Shown one piece after another: positions 56,507 to 64,000 of a stretch of DNA of 64,000 bases. Source of the DNA: Glycomyces artemisiae (GTDB taxonomy: Bacteria; Actinomycetota; Actinomycetes; Mycobacteriales; Micromonosporaceae); the NCBI RefSeq assembly GCF_003002955.1, contig NZ_PVTJ01000001.1, forward strand, positions 558,001 through 622,000, read 5' to 3'. A model generated the notes under the pieces. That model was given only the letters and a program-made list of their open reading frames with translations, was not told the origin of the DNA and searched no databases. Each line of letters begins with the position of its first letter. The first letter of the stretch is position 1. A program made the position numbers and the translations under genes.

Positions 56507-56692
56507 TCAGCCGCGTCCCGCCGCGCGGAGCAGACTGCCGAAGTCTGCGGTCTGAAGGTCGAAGATCGGGGAGGCGTCGCCGAGCTTCGAGTCCCGAACC
56601 TGGAAGCCAGAGGCGGCAGGGCGAGCTTCGACGCACTGAGAGTTCGAGTCGCCACTGCTCTTGCTGGACTTGCGCCACCCGGCTTGGCTCAT
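56507..56692 (-). CDS. DUF397 protein
   Basis: Protein of 61 residues. WRKSSKSSGDSNSQCVEARP and VRDSKLGDASPIF are the DUF397 signature. In streptomycetes such small proteins pair with WhiJ-like XRE regulators. The ATG overlaps the stop of the XRE gene, so the two are translated together. Confidence 0.92.
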   Translation of the reverse strand: MSQAGWRKSSKSSGDSNSQCVEARPAASGFQVRDSKLGDASPIFDLQTADFGSLLRAAGRG

Positions 56693-57510
56693 AGCTTGAA
56701 CTCCTTAATTGACCTGGCCATCTCATCCGTAGCAGCGAGTCTCGTCTTGTAGTGCTTAACGGACTCGGCCTCCTCGAAGTATAGGTAGGCGTCTTGCGCC
56801 TCCACGAACACGACATCAGGGTCGTGTTTGGCCGGGAACGACAGCAAGGTGAAGGGCAAGTGCATCAGCGACGGCGGCCCGGCCGAGAACGGGAGATACC
56901 GCACAGTGGCGTGATCGAGCGTGTCCGCTTCGATCAAGCGGCTGACCTGATCCGCGTCGCAGCCCATGCGGAGCACTGCTTCGCTCATCAGGAAGTCGAA
57001 TTTGGGACCGCCGCCCTGCCAAAACGGGGCCTGAAGCTCTTTCCGAATGCGGACTTCCTTCTCAATCGCGGCTTCATCGAGTTCAGGGTTGCGATCGAAG
57101 AGCATCCGCATGGTGCTCTCGGACTGAAGCGGTCCGGGAACGAAGGTCGTTTCGTAGATGTTCACCGTGCTGGCATGGGCCTTGAGCTCGTTGAAAGCGT
57201 CGAAACCGAAGATTTCCCGACCGCGTGGCTGGGTCCAGGTGGTGGCGTCTGGACCGAGGCGCCAAAGGCGCTGAAGCTCGAACTTCTCCGCCTGTGGCAT
57301 TCCATAGAGATCGCACAGGGTGCCGATGACCGGATAGGTCAACTGCGTGGCCTCGCCGTCTTCGAGCCTCTGCGCAGTTCGGGTGGATCCCACGGCGTCC
57401 ACTATGTCCGGATGCCGGAGCGGCTTCTTGGCGGCCAGCCTTGCGAGCTTGAGCTTGCGGCCGATGAGTTTGCGCCGCATAGGAGTCTGTCGTGTCGTTT
57501 CGTTCCCCAT
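56689..57510 (-). CDS. XRE-family regulator with DUF5753 (WhiJ-like)
   Basis: Protein of 273 residues from ATG 57510 (a longer frame adds 31 residues with no ribosome site). The N-terminal HTH covers about 10-70 (LKLARLAAKKPLRHPDIVDA, RTAQRLEDGEATQLTYPVIG). The DUF5753 domain follows (VNIYETTFVPGPLQSESTMR; VRYLPFSAGPPSLMHLPFTL). The HTH is somewhat atypical. The pair with DUF397 resembles developmental or toxin-antitoxin-like regulators. Base composition here is lower in GC than the neighbours. Confidence 0.88.
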   Translation of the reverse strand: MGNETTRQTPMRRKLIGRKLKLARLAAKKPLRHPDIVDAVGSTRTAQRLEDGEATQLTYPVIGTLCDLYGMPQAEKFELQRLWRLGPDATTWTQPRGREIFGFDAFNELKAHASTVNIYETTFVPGPLQSESTMRMLFDRNPELDEAAIEKEVRIRKELQAPFWQGGGPKFDFLMSEAVLRMGCDADQVSRLIEADTLDHATVRYLPFSAGPPSLMHLPFTLLSFPAKHDPDVVFVEAQDAYLYFEEAESVKHYKTRLAATDEMARSIKEFKL

Positions 57511-57739
57511 CCGGTAAGTAAAGCAATGGTCACTGAAATCGCAACCCCTATCGGCCGTGAGTTCGATGTGGCGTCTGGCGTGTGGCGTGTGGGCTAACCC
57601 CAAACGCCGCAGCCTAGCGCCACAGCCTCGGGGCGCCGTCCAACTGCCACGCTCTGACCTGCGGTTTTGCTATTGATTCGGCTTCTCATGCGCCCTACTG
57701 TCGACACATCGCGAGTCGTTCCAACGAGAGGGGAAAGCG

Positions 57740-58051
57740 ATGAAGGAGGCGCAGAGTCGGAAATCCGACCCATTGGCGCGGGGCGGGTTCACCGATGGGA
57801 CCCATGAGTTCTGGGTGTACGCGACCACTGCGGACGCGCCGGATTCGTTCCAGGTCGCCGCAGACGGGAACCGGGCGGACATCGTCATGGTCGTCTCGGG
57901 CCTGAATACCGGTGCCCTGCACGCCACTTGGGGAGACGAGTGGCGCAGCCGCACGGCCGAATGGCAGGAGTGGGCGAAGTCCTGCGCCTTCCACGTGTTC
58001 GACAAGGGCAGCCTCCTCGCGGAGCCGAGGACCCGGTTCTGTGATGGCTGA
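57740..58051 (+). CDS. Small hypothetical protein
   Basis: Protein of 103 residues, ATG after GAGGGGAAAGCG. No family recognised; contains GGFTDGTHEFWVYATTADAP and EWRSRTAEWQEWAKSCAFHV. It overlaps the following gene by eight bases, so the two probably form a small operon, divergent from the XRE/DUF397 pair. Confidence 0.6.
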   Translation: MKEAQSRKSDPLARGGFTDGTHEFWVYATTADAPDSFQVAADGNRADIVMVVSGLNTGALHATWGDEWRSRTAEWQEWAKSCAFHVFDKGSLLAEPRTRFCDG

Positions 58052-58322
58052 GACGACCCTCGCCGACGGCTGGCTCGGCGACTTCAGCAGGGGCCCAGCG
58101 GTGTTCACCGTCTACCGGGTCGGCCCGGAGGAAGGCGGGCACCCGCTCGGTCCGCCCGAGTACCGCATCGAGTGCAACGACGGCGCGGGCCCGCGCGAGA
58201 TCTGCCGCTTCTTCGGGGACACCGATCTGCCTGCCGAGTGGTTCGGCGCCTGGCAGAACGACCCGTGGTGCGACTGGATCCTGGCCCAGGCGAACAAGAC
58301 CATCCGCAACCCTGAGCGGTGA
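58044..58322 (+). CDS. Small hypothetical protein
   Basis: Protein of 92 residues from the ATG inside the end of the preceding gene. Rich in Trp, Gly, Pro and acidic residues (FFGDTDLPAEWFGAWQNDPW). No family recognised; translational coupling suggests a partner of the upstream product. Confidence 0.6.
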   Translation: MAETTLADGWLGDFSRGPAVFTVYRVGPEEGGHPLGPPEYRIECNDGAGPREICRFFGDTDLPAEWFGAWQNDPWCDWILAQANKTIRNPER

Positions 58323-58417
58323 GCGGCGTCGGCCGCCACCCGCGCGGCAGCTCGACCGCGTGACAGGGAACCGGGGCGGTGGACTTGGTGGAGTCCGCCG
58401 CCCCGATTTTCGTGCGT

Positions 58418-58867
58418 CTACTGCTTGCGGCGCTCCCGCTGCTTCCAGCGGTCCTCGCTGACCGGGCGCGACACCGCCTCCAGGAGCCGGTCGAAGTCGG
58501 CCTTGTCCGAGGTCCACCGGCTCACGGGACGGACTTTGCCGTTGAAGTCGACGCGGCGCAGGCGCGTTCCATCGCGTTCGAGGCGCTCGCGATTCGCGCC
58601 GCCGATGACCTGGCGTCGTGTGCCGAGAATGGCGGGGAAGACGATCGACCCGGTCGAGACGTCATAGACGCAGAACGGCCGGGAGAACGAATTGATCCCC
58701 ATGTAGGTGAACAAGAGGGCGAGCACGAGGGCGTACCAGGAGGTGCGCGGATCGTTGAAAAGGTAGTAGATCCATACAACGAACAGCGCACCGCCGAAGG
58801 CCGTGCATCCGATCGAGGTCGCCTTGCTGTATCGGACGACGACGACCGAGTCGGGGGTACCGGACAC
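58418..58867 (-). CDS. Small two-helix membrane protein, paralogue B
   Basis: Protein of 149 residues. VVRYSKATSIG, two hydrophobic segments (about 18-38, 44-60), SRPFCVYDVSTGSIVFPAIL, and DKADFDRLLEAVS. Layout and motifs match paralogues A (56071) and C (58955). The C-terminus is very basic (RWKQRERRKQ). Confidence 0.72.
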   Translation of the reverse strand: MSGTPDSVVVVRYSKATSIGCTAFGGALFVVWIYYLFNDPRTSWYALVLALLFTYMGINSFSRPFCVYDVSTGSIVFPAILGTRRQVIGGANRERLERDGTRLRRVDFNGKVRPVSRWTSDKADFDRLLEAVSRPVSEDRWKQRERRKQ

Positions 58868-58954
58868 AATATTCTCCTGTGGACCGAGGGGAAGGGCGAC
58901 GCCACTGTATCCGCCCTCGGGCCCTGCGCGCCAGCGCGATTCGCGGCGCGGCCC

Positions 58955-59389
58955 TCAGCGTTCTATCGCGGGGCCGTGTTCGGGCGGGAGGGCCTGGACG
59001 AGGCGGGCGAAGTCGGTTCGGTCGGTGCCGGTGGGGCTGACGCGGTGGCGTTCGCCGTCGGGGAGTTCGCGGAAGACGCGGCGGCCGTCGAAGTAGACGC
59101 GTTCGCCTTCGGCGCCTGGGGTTCCCTTGCTGCCGGGGCCGATCGCGGCGAAGACCGTGAGCACGCCCGTGTCGGGCTGGAACAGGTACCGGGGGCGGAA
59201 GAACGAGCGCAGGCCGCCGCCGATGAGCGCCAGGCCCGTCAGGCCGATCGGCACGAGCACGGGGATGAACGGCGTGAACAGCGTGACCGCCGCGCACGCG
59301 AGAAGGACGAACCCGAGGACGGTCGTCAGTACGGACGCCTTGCGGGAGTAGCGGACTCGGATGAACCTGGAACCTTCGGCGGACGGCAT
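58955..59389 (-). CDS. Small two-helix membrane protein, paralogue C
   Basis: Protein of 144 residues. VRYSRKASVL, two hydrophobic segments (about 18-40, 45-63), FRPRYLFQPDTGVLTVFAAI, GERVYFDGRRVFRELPDGER and TDFARLVQALP. The middle part is closest to paralogue A (GERLYAYGREIIRVLPDGAH). Confidence 0.72.
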   Translation of the reverse strand: MPSAEGSRFIRVRYSRKASVLTTVLGFVLLACAAVTLFTPFIPVLVPIGLTGLALIGGGLRSFFRPRYLFQPDTGVLTVFAAIGPGSKGTPGAEGERVYFDGRRVFRELPDGERHRVSPTGTDRTDFARLVQALPPEHGPAIER

Positions 59390-59447
59390 CGCGTCTCCTG
59401 GGGGAAGAGGGCGGGGGCGTCTTCAGGATAGCGAGCGCGGGCCCGCT

Positions 59448-59927
59448 TCAGTGCCAGTTCTCCACGGCGAACACGAACCACACGGCGGCGGTGCCCGCGG
59501 TGAGCGAGGCCAGCGCCCCGGCTTCCATGGCCTCGTCGCGGTCGTAGCCGAGCCGGTGCCGCTCGCCGGAGGGTACGGCGGTCAGGTAGCCGCACGCGTC
59601 GATCTGCCACGGCGACGCGAGCGGCCGCGTCTTGCGCTTCACCCCCGGCACCCGCTCCGGCTGCTCCCGCCGCGGCCCCGGCTCGACCTGCGGCCACTCC
59701 CGGGCGAGGCTGCCGCGCTTGTAGACGGCCGTCTTCTGCGCGTACTGGAGCACCTTGTACCCCAACGGGATCCACTCGGCGAGGCCGTATCCGCCGGGCT
59801 CCACCCGCTCGGTGAACGCGTACGTGGACTGGTCGCCGCCGTAGACGATGTACTGCACCGCGGCCTGCGCCGTGTCGAACGGGTCGAGCCGGGCGGTCTC
59901 CGCAGGCGGATAGGGGTAGTGGTCCAT
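59448..59927 (-). CDS. Hypothetical protein with C-terminal hydrophobic segment
   Basis: Protein of 159 residues from ATG 59927; the longer frame upstream is spurious. Soluble N-terminal domain (YIVYGGDQSTYAFTERVEPG; YKRGSLAREWPQVEPG), one hydrophobic stretch near the C-terminus (ALASLTAGTAAVWFVFAVE). No family recognised. Confidence 0.55.
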   Translation of the reverse strand: MDHYPYPPAETARLDPFDTAQAAVQYIVYGGDQSTYAFTERVEPGGYGLAEWIPLGYKVLQYAQKTAVYKRGSLAREWPQVEPGPRREQPERVPGVKRKTRPLASPWQIDACGYLTAVPSGERHRLGYDRDEAMEAGALASLTAGTAAVWFVFAVENWH

Positions 59928-60030
59928 GCGCCGAGTCTGCCAGCCGCCGTCAACATCCCTGGGGTGGGAACTTCCTTCCCACGAAAAGCCTTCTCTGGAA
60001 GGGAGCGCGATGCGGCCGTAGCGTCGAGGC

Positions 60031-60924
60031 ATGACCAGTGACAACACCACCGCGAAAGCCAATCTGGGCCATGCCGCCGTCAACCGCATCGGCTACGGCG
60101 CCATGCAGCTCGCCGGTCCCGGCGTGTTCGGGCCGCCCGCCGATCCCGAGAACGCGAAGGCCGTGCTGCGGCATGCCGTCGCGTCGGGGGTCGACCACAT
60201 CGACACCGCGCAGATCTACGGGCCCGACGTCGTCAACGACCTCATCCGCGAAGCGCTCCACCCGTACCCGGAGGGCCTGGTCCTGGCCACGAAGGTCGGC
60301 GGGGCCCGCGACGCGCAGGGCGGCTGGCTCCCGGCCGGGGAGCCGGACTCGCTGAAAGCGCAGGTGGAGGAGAACCTCCGCTCGCTGCGGGTCGAGCGGC
60401 TCGACCTGGTGAACCTGCGCCGATTCGAGCGCGACTTCCCCGACGCCCCGGCGCCCGCGCTCGCCGACCAGCTCGGGGCGCTGGTCGAGCTGCGCGACGA
60501 GGGCAAGATCGACATGATCGGGATCTCGAACGCCCGCTTGGAGACCGTGCGCGAGGCGATCGACCTCGCGGGGGTCGTGTGCGTGCAGAACGCCTACAGC
60601 ATCCTCGACCGCACCGACGACGACATCGTGGACCTGGCGCGGGAGCGGGGCGTGGCGTTCGTGCCGTTCTTCCCGCTCGGCTCGGCGTTCCTCGCCGGGG
60701 GCGGGCCCGCGCGCATCGCCGCGGACGAGCACATCGGCGCCGTCGCCGCCAAGCACGGCGTGGCGCCCTCGCAGATCGCGCTCGCGTGGCTGCTCGCCCG
60801 GTACGAGCGGATGCTGCTCATCCCAGGGACGGCGTCGATCGCGCACCTCGACGAGAACCTCGCGGTCGGCGCGATCGAGCTCGACGCCGAGGACCTGGCG
60901 CGGCTCGACAAGGTCCAGCCCTAA
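60031..60924 (+). CDS. Aldo/keto reductase-family oxidoreductase
   Basis: TIM-barrel NADPH-dependent reductase of 297 residues. AKR residues seen: Asp in HIDTAQIYG, Tyr in the same motif, Lys in LATKVGG. At the fourth catalytic position, usually His in QLHRPD, the sequence reads VNLRRFE. The cofactor motif region is IPGTASIAHLDEN. It converges on the MmyB-type regulator with a four-base overlap. Confidence 0.9.
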   Translation: MTSDNTTAKANLGHAAVNRIGYGAMQLAGPGVFGPPADPENAKAVLRHAVASGVDHIDTAQIYGPDVVNDLIREALHPYPEGLVLATKVGGARDAQGGWLPAGEPDSLKAQVEENLRSLRVERLDLVNLRRFERDFPDAPAPALADQLGALVELRDEGKIDMIGISNARLETVREAIDLAGVVCVQNAYSILDRTDDDIVDLARERGVAFVPFFPLGSAFLAGGGPARIAADEHIGAVAAKHGVAPSQIALAWLLARYERMLLIPGTASIAHLDENLAVGAIELDAEDLARLDKVQP

Positions 60925-61778
60925 GCGGCCGGGACCGCCGTCTCGGCGACGAGCGCGCGCAGGGCGTCGAGCTTCTCGGCGTCGGGGCCTCCCGGCGGCG
61001 CGGAGCAGACGATGATCCTGACGTTCGAGCCGGTGACCATGAGGGTGTCGCAGTCGATCGTGAGGTCGCCGACGACCGGGTGGTGGACCGTCTTCACCAT
61101 CGCGCTGTGGGGCGCGGCGCTGCCCTCGTCCCACAGCGCGGCGAACCGCGGGCTGCGGGCCCGCAGGGACGCCACGAGCGTCTGGAACGCCGGGTCGTCG
61201 CCGAGGTCGCTCGCTGAGAGCCGCAGGTCCGCGACGAGCGCGCGCTCGAACACCTCGCCGCCGCCGTGCGGGGTCGCGATCAGGGACGACGCGCCTTCGA
61301 TGAAGGTCCGCTCGACCAGGTTCGACCCGACGGCCTCGGCGGGGGACGGCAGGTCGAACAGGGCGCAGAGCAGGCGGTTCGCGTACAGCAGCGTCCAGTC
61401 CGCGGTGAAGACCGCGAGCGGCTGGCCGGTGATGCGCGAGACGATGCGGCGGGCGGCATCGGGGACCTCGACGGACACGGTGCCGGGCCCGGGAGGCAGG
61501 TGGTTCGCGGCGCGGAACAGTAGCTCGGTCTCGCTGTCCGAGAGCCGCAGGGCCCGCGCGAGCGCGGTGACGACCTGCGCGGACGGGGTCCGGAAGCGGC
61601 CCTGTTCGAGCCTGACGATGTAGTCGGCGCTCACTCCTGCGAGCGCGGCGAGCTCTTCGCGGCGCAGGCCCTTGGCGCGGCGCCTGCCGCCCGCGGCCAT
61701 CCCGGCGTCCTTCGGGTCCATGCGCTCCCGCCAGGTGCGGAGCAGGCTCCCGAGCGTCTGGATCTCAGAGGACGACAT
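60921..61778 (-). CDS. XRE/MmyB-like transcriptional regulator
   Basis: Protein of 285 residues. The HTH (about 36-90: GLRREELAALAGVSADYIVR then LEQGR) is followed by the MmyB-like ligand-binding domain (FTADWTLLYANRLLCALF; HPVVGDLTIDCDTLMV). Such regulators often control an adjacent short-chain or aldo/keto reductase gene, which is present here. Confidence 0.92.
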   Translation of the reverse strand: MSSSEIQTLGSLLRTWRERMDPKDAGMAAGGRRRAKGLRREELAALAGVSADYIVRLEQGRFRTPSAQVVTALARALRLSDSETELLFRAANHLPPGPGTVSVEVPDAARRIVSRITGQPLAVFTADWTLLYANRLLCALFDLPSPAEAVGSNLVERTFIEGASSLIATPHGGGEVFERALVADLRLSASDLGDDPAFQTLVASLRARSPRFAALWDEGSAAPHSAMVKTVHHPVVGDLTIDCDTLMVTGSNVRIIVCSAPPGGPDAEKLDALRALVAETAVPAA

Positions 61779-61808
61779 GCATCGATTCTAGGCCGCGCGT
61801 ATCGGCGG

Positions 61809-63398
61809 TCAGTAGTTCTGCCATTCGGATTCGACGAGGTCGAGGATGACCGGGTGCATGAGGGTCGACGGGGGCATGTCCATGCGGTCGCGGTCCGGCT
61901 GGAACACCTGGGCGGCGTCGAGCAGTTCGGGGGTGAGGGACTGGAACGGGCCGACGGAGGTGTCCAGGCCCAGTTCGGGGGCGGCGCCGTCGGCCTGGAC
62001 GAGGTGGAAGCCCCAGTCGCCGAAGGAGGGGACCGAGACCCAGTAGGGGGTGGGCTCGTACCCGGCGGCTTCGAGGGTGGAGGCGATGGTCCAGTAGGTC
62101 TTGGGGGCGAAGTAGGGGGAGCCGCCCTGGACGACCATGCGGCCGTCTTCGGCGAGGTGGTCGCCTGCGAGGCCGTAGAACTCGGTCGAGTAGAGCTTCG
62201 CGGTCTCGGTGGCGTCCGGGTCGGGCATGTCGACGACGATCACGTCCCAGGTGCCGGTCTGCTGGCGCAGCCAGGTGAACGCGTCCTCGTTGACCACCGT
62301 GACCTTCGGGTCGTCCAGCGAGTCTTCATTGAGCGCCACCAGGTCGCCGAAGTCCTGCGCGAGGTCGGTGACCGCGCCGTCGAGGTCCACGAGCGTGACG
62401 GTCTCGACGTCGTCGTACTTCAGGATCTCGCGCACGGCGAGGCCGTCGCCGCCGCCGAGGACGAGGACGTTCGCGTGCGGGCCGTTCATGGCCGGGTGGA
62501 CCAGGGCCTCGTGGTACCGGTATTCGTCCACTGAGGAGAATTGCAGGTCGCCGTTCAGATACAGCCGTAGGTCCTGCTCGCCGAACGGCGACGCCGACTC
62601 GGTCATGACGATCTGCTGGTACTGCGAGTCCTCCGAGTACACGATCGGCGCCGCGTAGAGCGCCTGGCGCGCATCGGTCTCGAACTTGTCGGTGTACGCG
62701 AACGCGGCCACCAGGAGGAGGGCCGTCAGCCCCGCGACCAGGCCGAGGAGCTGCTTCGCCAGCTTCGACAGGTCGCCGCGGAACAGGACGAAGATGAGGA
62801 GCACGCCCGCGACGGCGTTCACCGCGCCCACGATGAGCGCGCCCTGGATCTGCCCGAAGAACGGCAGCAGCACGAACGGGAACGCGAGCCCGCCGATGAG
62901 CCCGCCCAGGTAGTCCGCCGCGTTCAGGTCCGCCACGGCCGCGCCCGCGGCCTGCTCGCGGATGCGTTGCAGCAGTTCCATGAGCAGCGGGATCTCCGCG
63001 CCGATCAGCAGCCCGATCGCCGCCGCGACAACTACCAGCGGCAGCGAGTACAGGTCGGTCCACGCGAACGCCGCGTACAGCAGCATCACGCTGAAGCCGC
63101 CCAGCAGCGCCAGCACCAGCTCCACCGCCGCGAACGCCAGCGCCGGCCACCGCCGCAGCGGCTTCGCCGCCAACGCCCCCAGCCCCATCGCGAACACCAT
63201 GATCGCCAGGACGATCGACGCCTGCTTCGCGGTGTTCCCGACCAGGTAGGCGCCCAAGGTGATGAGCGCCAGCTCGTACACGAGGCCGCATGCCGAGACC
63301 GCGAACGCGGTGGCGAGCAGCCCGAAGCGCGCCAGGCGGACCCGGCGCGCGCTCAACGTCGGTTCGGCCGTCCGAGGGGTGTCGGACGCCGCGATCAA
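61809..63398 (-). CDS. Membrane-fused spermidine synthase (polyamine aminopropyltransferase-like)
   Basis: Protein of 529 residues. Residues about 20-235 carry seven hydrophobic segments. The C-terminal half is a Rossmann aminopropyltransferase fold with VLVLGGGDGLAVREILKY, TLVDLDGAV and DVIVVDMPDPDA. The gatekeeper Asp-motif position and the Tyr of YHEALVHPAM match spermidine synthases. Substrate may be a polyamine or another amine. It overlaps by four bases the start-side of the DUF350 gene upstream in the operon. Confidence 0.9.
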   Translation of the reverse strand: MIAASDTPRTAEPTLSARRVRLARFGLLATAFAVSACGLVYELALITLGAYLVGNTAKQASIVLAIMVFAMGLGALAAKPLRRWPALAFAAVELVLALLGGFSVMLLYAAFAWTDLYSLPLVVVAAAIGLLIGAEIPLLMELLQRIREQAAGAAVADLNAADYLGGLIGGLAFPFVLLPFFGQIQGALIVGAVNAVAGVLLIFVLFRGDLSKLAKQLLGLVAGLTALLLVAAFAYTDKFETDARQALYAAPIVYSEDSQYQQIVMTESASPFGEQDLRLYLNGDLQFSSVDEYRYHEALVHPAMNGPHANVLVLGGGDGLAVREILKYDDVETVTLVDLDGAVTDLAQDFGDLVALNEDSLDDPKVTVVNEDAFTWLRQQTGTWDVIVVDMPDPDATETAKLYSTEFYGLAGDHLAEDGRMVVQGGSPYFAPKTYWTIASTLEAAGYEPTPYWVSVPSFGDWGFHLVQADGAAPELGLDTSVGPFQSLTPELLDAAQVFQPDRDRMDMPPSTLMHPVILDLVESEWQNY

Positions 63399-63832
63399 GA
63401 CAGTGCCATCGCGATGACCCCGCCGAGCGCGAGGTGCATCGCCGCGTTCACGAACACCGCCGGGTGCAGCTCGTCCTCGGTGAGCGTCTCGCCGAGCTTC
63501 CCGGGGGTGAGCCAGTCGAGGATCAGGAACGCGATCGCCATGGCGCCCAAGCCGATCACGCCGTACACGAACGTGGAGACCACGCCGCGGAGCACGCCGC
63601 CCTCAGAGGCCCAGATCGCGCCGACGACGATCAGGCCCACGCCGATGACGTTGGAGGCCAGCAGGATCGCGGCGTTCTTGTTGCGCTCGGTCCAGATCTG
63701 CTCGCCGAGCCTCCCGGGGGTGAGCCAGTCGGTGACGAGGTAGCCGAGCACCATGAGCGCGATGCCCACGACGCTGTAGGCGACGGCGCCGACAAGGGGG
63801 CCGAGGACGTCGCGGCTGAGCTCTTCGATCAT
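63395..63832 (-). CDS. DUF350 membrane protein with internal repeat
   Basis: Protein of 145 residues, four hydrophobic helices in two homologous halves: GYLVTDWLTPGRLGEQI and AFLILDWLTPGKLGETL. This duplication is the mark of DUF350. It often accompanies membrane-fused spermidine synthases in actinobacteria. The synthase ATG overlaps its stop. Confidence 0.9.
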   Translation of the reverse strand: MIEELSRDVLGPLVGAVAYSVVGIALMVLGYLVTDWLTPGRLGEQIWTERNKNAAILLASNVIGVGLIVVGAIWASEGGVLRGVVSTFVYGVIGLGAMAIAFLILDWLTPGKLGETLTEDELHPAVFVNAAMHLALGGVIAMALS

Positions 63833-63872
63833 TGGAGGCCGTGCCTTTCAGGAGTGCTTCGGTACATGTGCG

Positions 63873-64000
63873 TTACTTGCCGGAACCGGGGCCGCCGCCG
63901 CGGAACGGCGACGGGGGCGAGGACGACCAGCCCCACAGGATGAACACCGACGAGTAGTGGTTGTACCCGGACCGGTAGTCGTGCAGCAGGATCTTCGAGC
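63873..64000 (-). CDS. C-terminal end of a gene running off the window (DUF4247-like)
   Basis: Only 42 residues are visible: a short mixed stretch (SKILLHDYRSGYNHYSSVFI) then a Ser/Pro/Gly tail ending GGGPGSGK. That tail is seen in small actinobacterial proteins linked to DUF350/spermidine synthase operons, annotated DUF4247. The assignment is a guess from tail and context. Confidence 0.5.
   Translation of the reverse strand, partial: SKILLHDYRSGYNHYSSVFILWGWSSSPPSPFRGGGPGSGK

Overview
The window is about 64 kb of very GC-rich, gene-dense chromosomal DNA from an actinobacterium. Supporting signs are a division cluster with SepF, YggT and a Wag31-type DivIVA, a bifunctional PriA-type HisA, a SigB/SigF-family sigma factor, an XRE/DUF397 pair of the WhiJ type, and many GTG or TTG starts. 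Gene content fits Glycomycetaceae or a neighbour in the Micromonosporales range, but I cannot prove the genus. I saw no rRNA, tRNA, CRISPR array or insertion sequence, and no gene-free stretch longer than 300 bases.

Layout. 1-12.1 kb is the division and cell wall (dcw) cluster: ftsW (3' end), murG, murC, ftsQ, ftsZ, a YggS-type PLP protein, sepF, yggT, divIVA. It is interrupted between murC and ftsQ by a 1035-residue LRR-Roc-COR GTPase and a convergent siderophore-interacting protein with an iron box. 12.4-15.4 kb holds a membrane protein with a C-terminal Cys motif, a Lys-tailed DksA/TraR protein, lspA (apparently starting at CTG) and an RluA-family pseudouridine synthase. 15.6-22.5 kb holds a ParA/MinD-like ATPase, a membrane protein, and the histidine operon hisD-C-B-(small membrane protein)-H-priA plus a RidA protein. 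22.7-24.4 kb is a coenzyme-B12 mutase large subunit with isobutyryl-CoA mutase specificity residues. 24.5-30.5 kb looks like a general stress block: a SigB-type sigma factor, hemerythrin, CBS protein, short transketolase, DUF4383 and small envelope proteins. Three of its promoters have GNTT-N15-GGGTA-like elements.

30.8-34.7 kb is araB-araD-araA. 34.7-38.9 kb is a tightly packed GntR / ADP-ribosylglycohydrolase-fold / NCS1 permease / PfkB operon that reads as uptake and breakdown of an N-glycoside such as a nucleoside. 39.7-42.2 kb is a divergent ROK regulator and MFS exporter with an operator between them. 42.25 kb is a yybP-ykoY manganese riboswitch ahead of a GDT1/TMEM165-family exporter. 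RNase HI, a thioredoxin-fold/TPR protein and an arginase-family enzyme follow.

The most striking gene is at 45.7-47.9 kb: a single polypeptide with an N-terminal membrane anchor, a periplasmic type I (LivJ-like) ligand-binding domain, and a complete pentameric ligand-gated ion channel module with four membrane segments. It is followed by a reverse-strand two-motif LAGLIDADG protein and a 5'-truncated rtcB remnant. 49-64 kb is accessory: DUF4259, a phosphotransferase-fold protein, two TetR regulators with clear operators beside a DHA2 exporter and an alpha/beta hydrolase, an exported NlpC/P60-like protein, the XRE/DUF397 pair, three paralogous small membrane proteins, an aldo/keto reductase, an MmyB-type regulator, a membrane-fused spermidine synthase, DUF350, and the end of a further gene running off the window.
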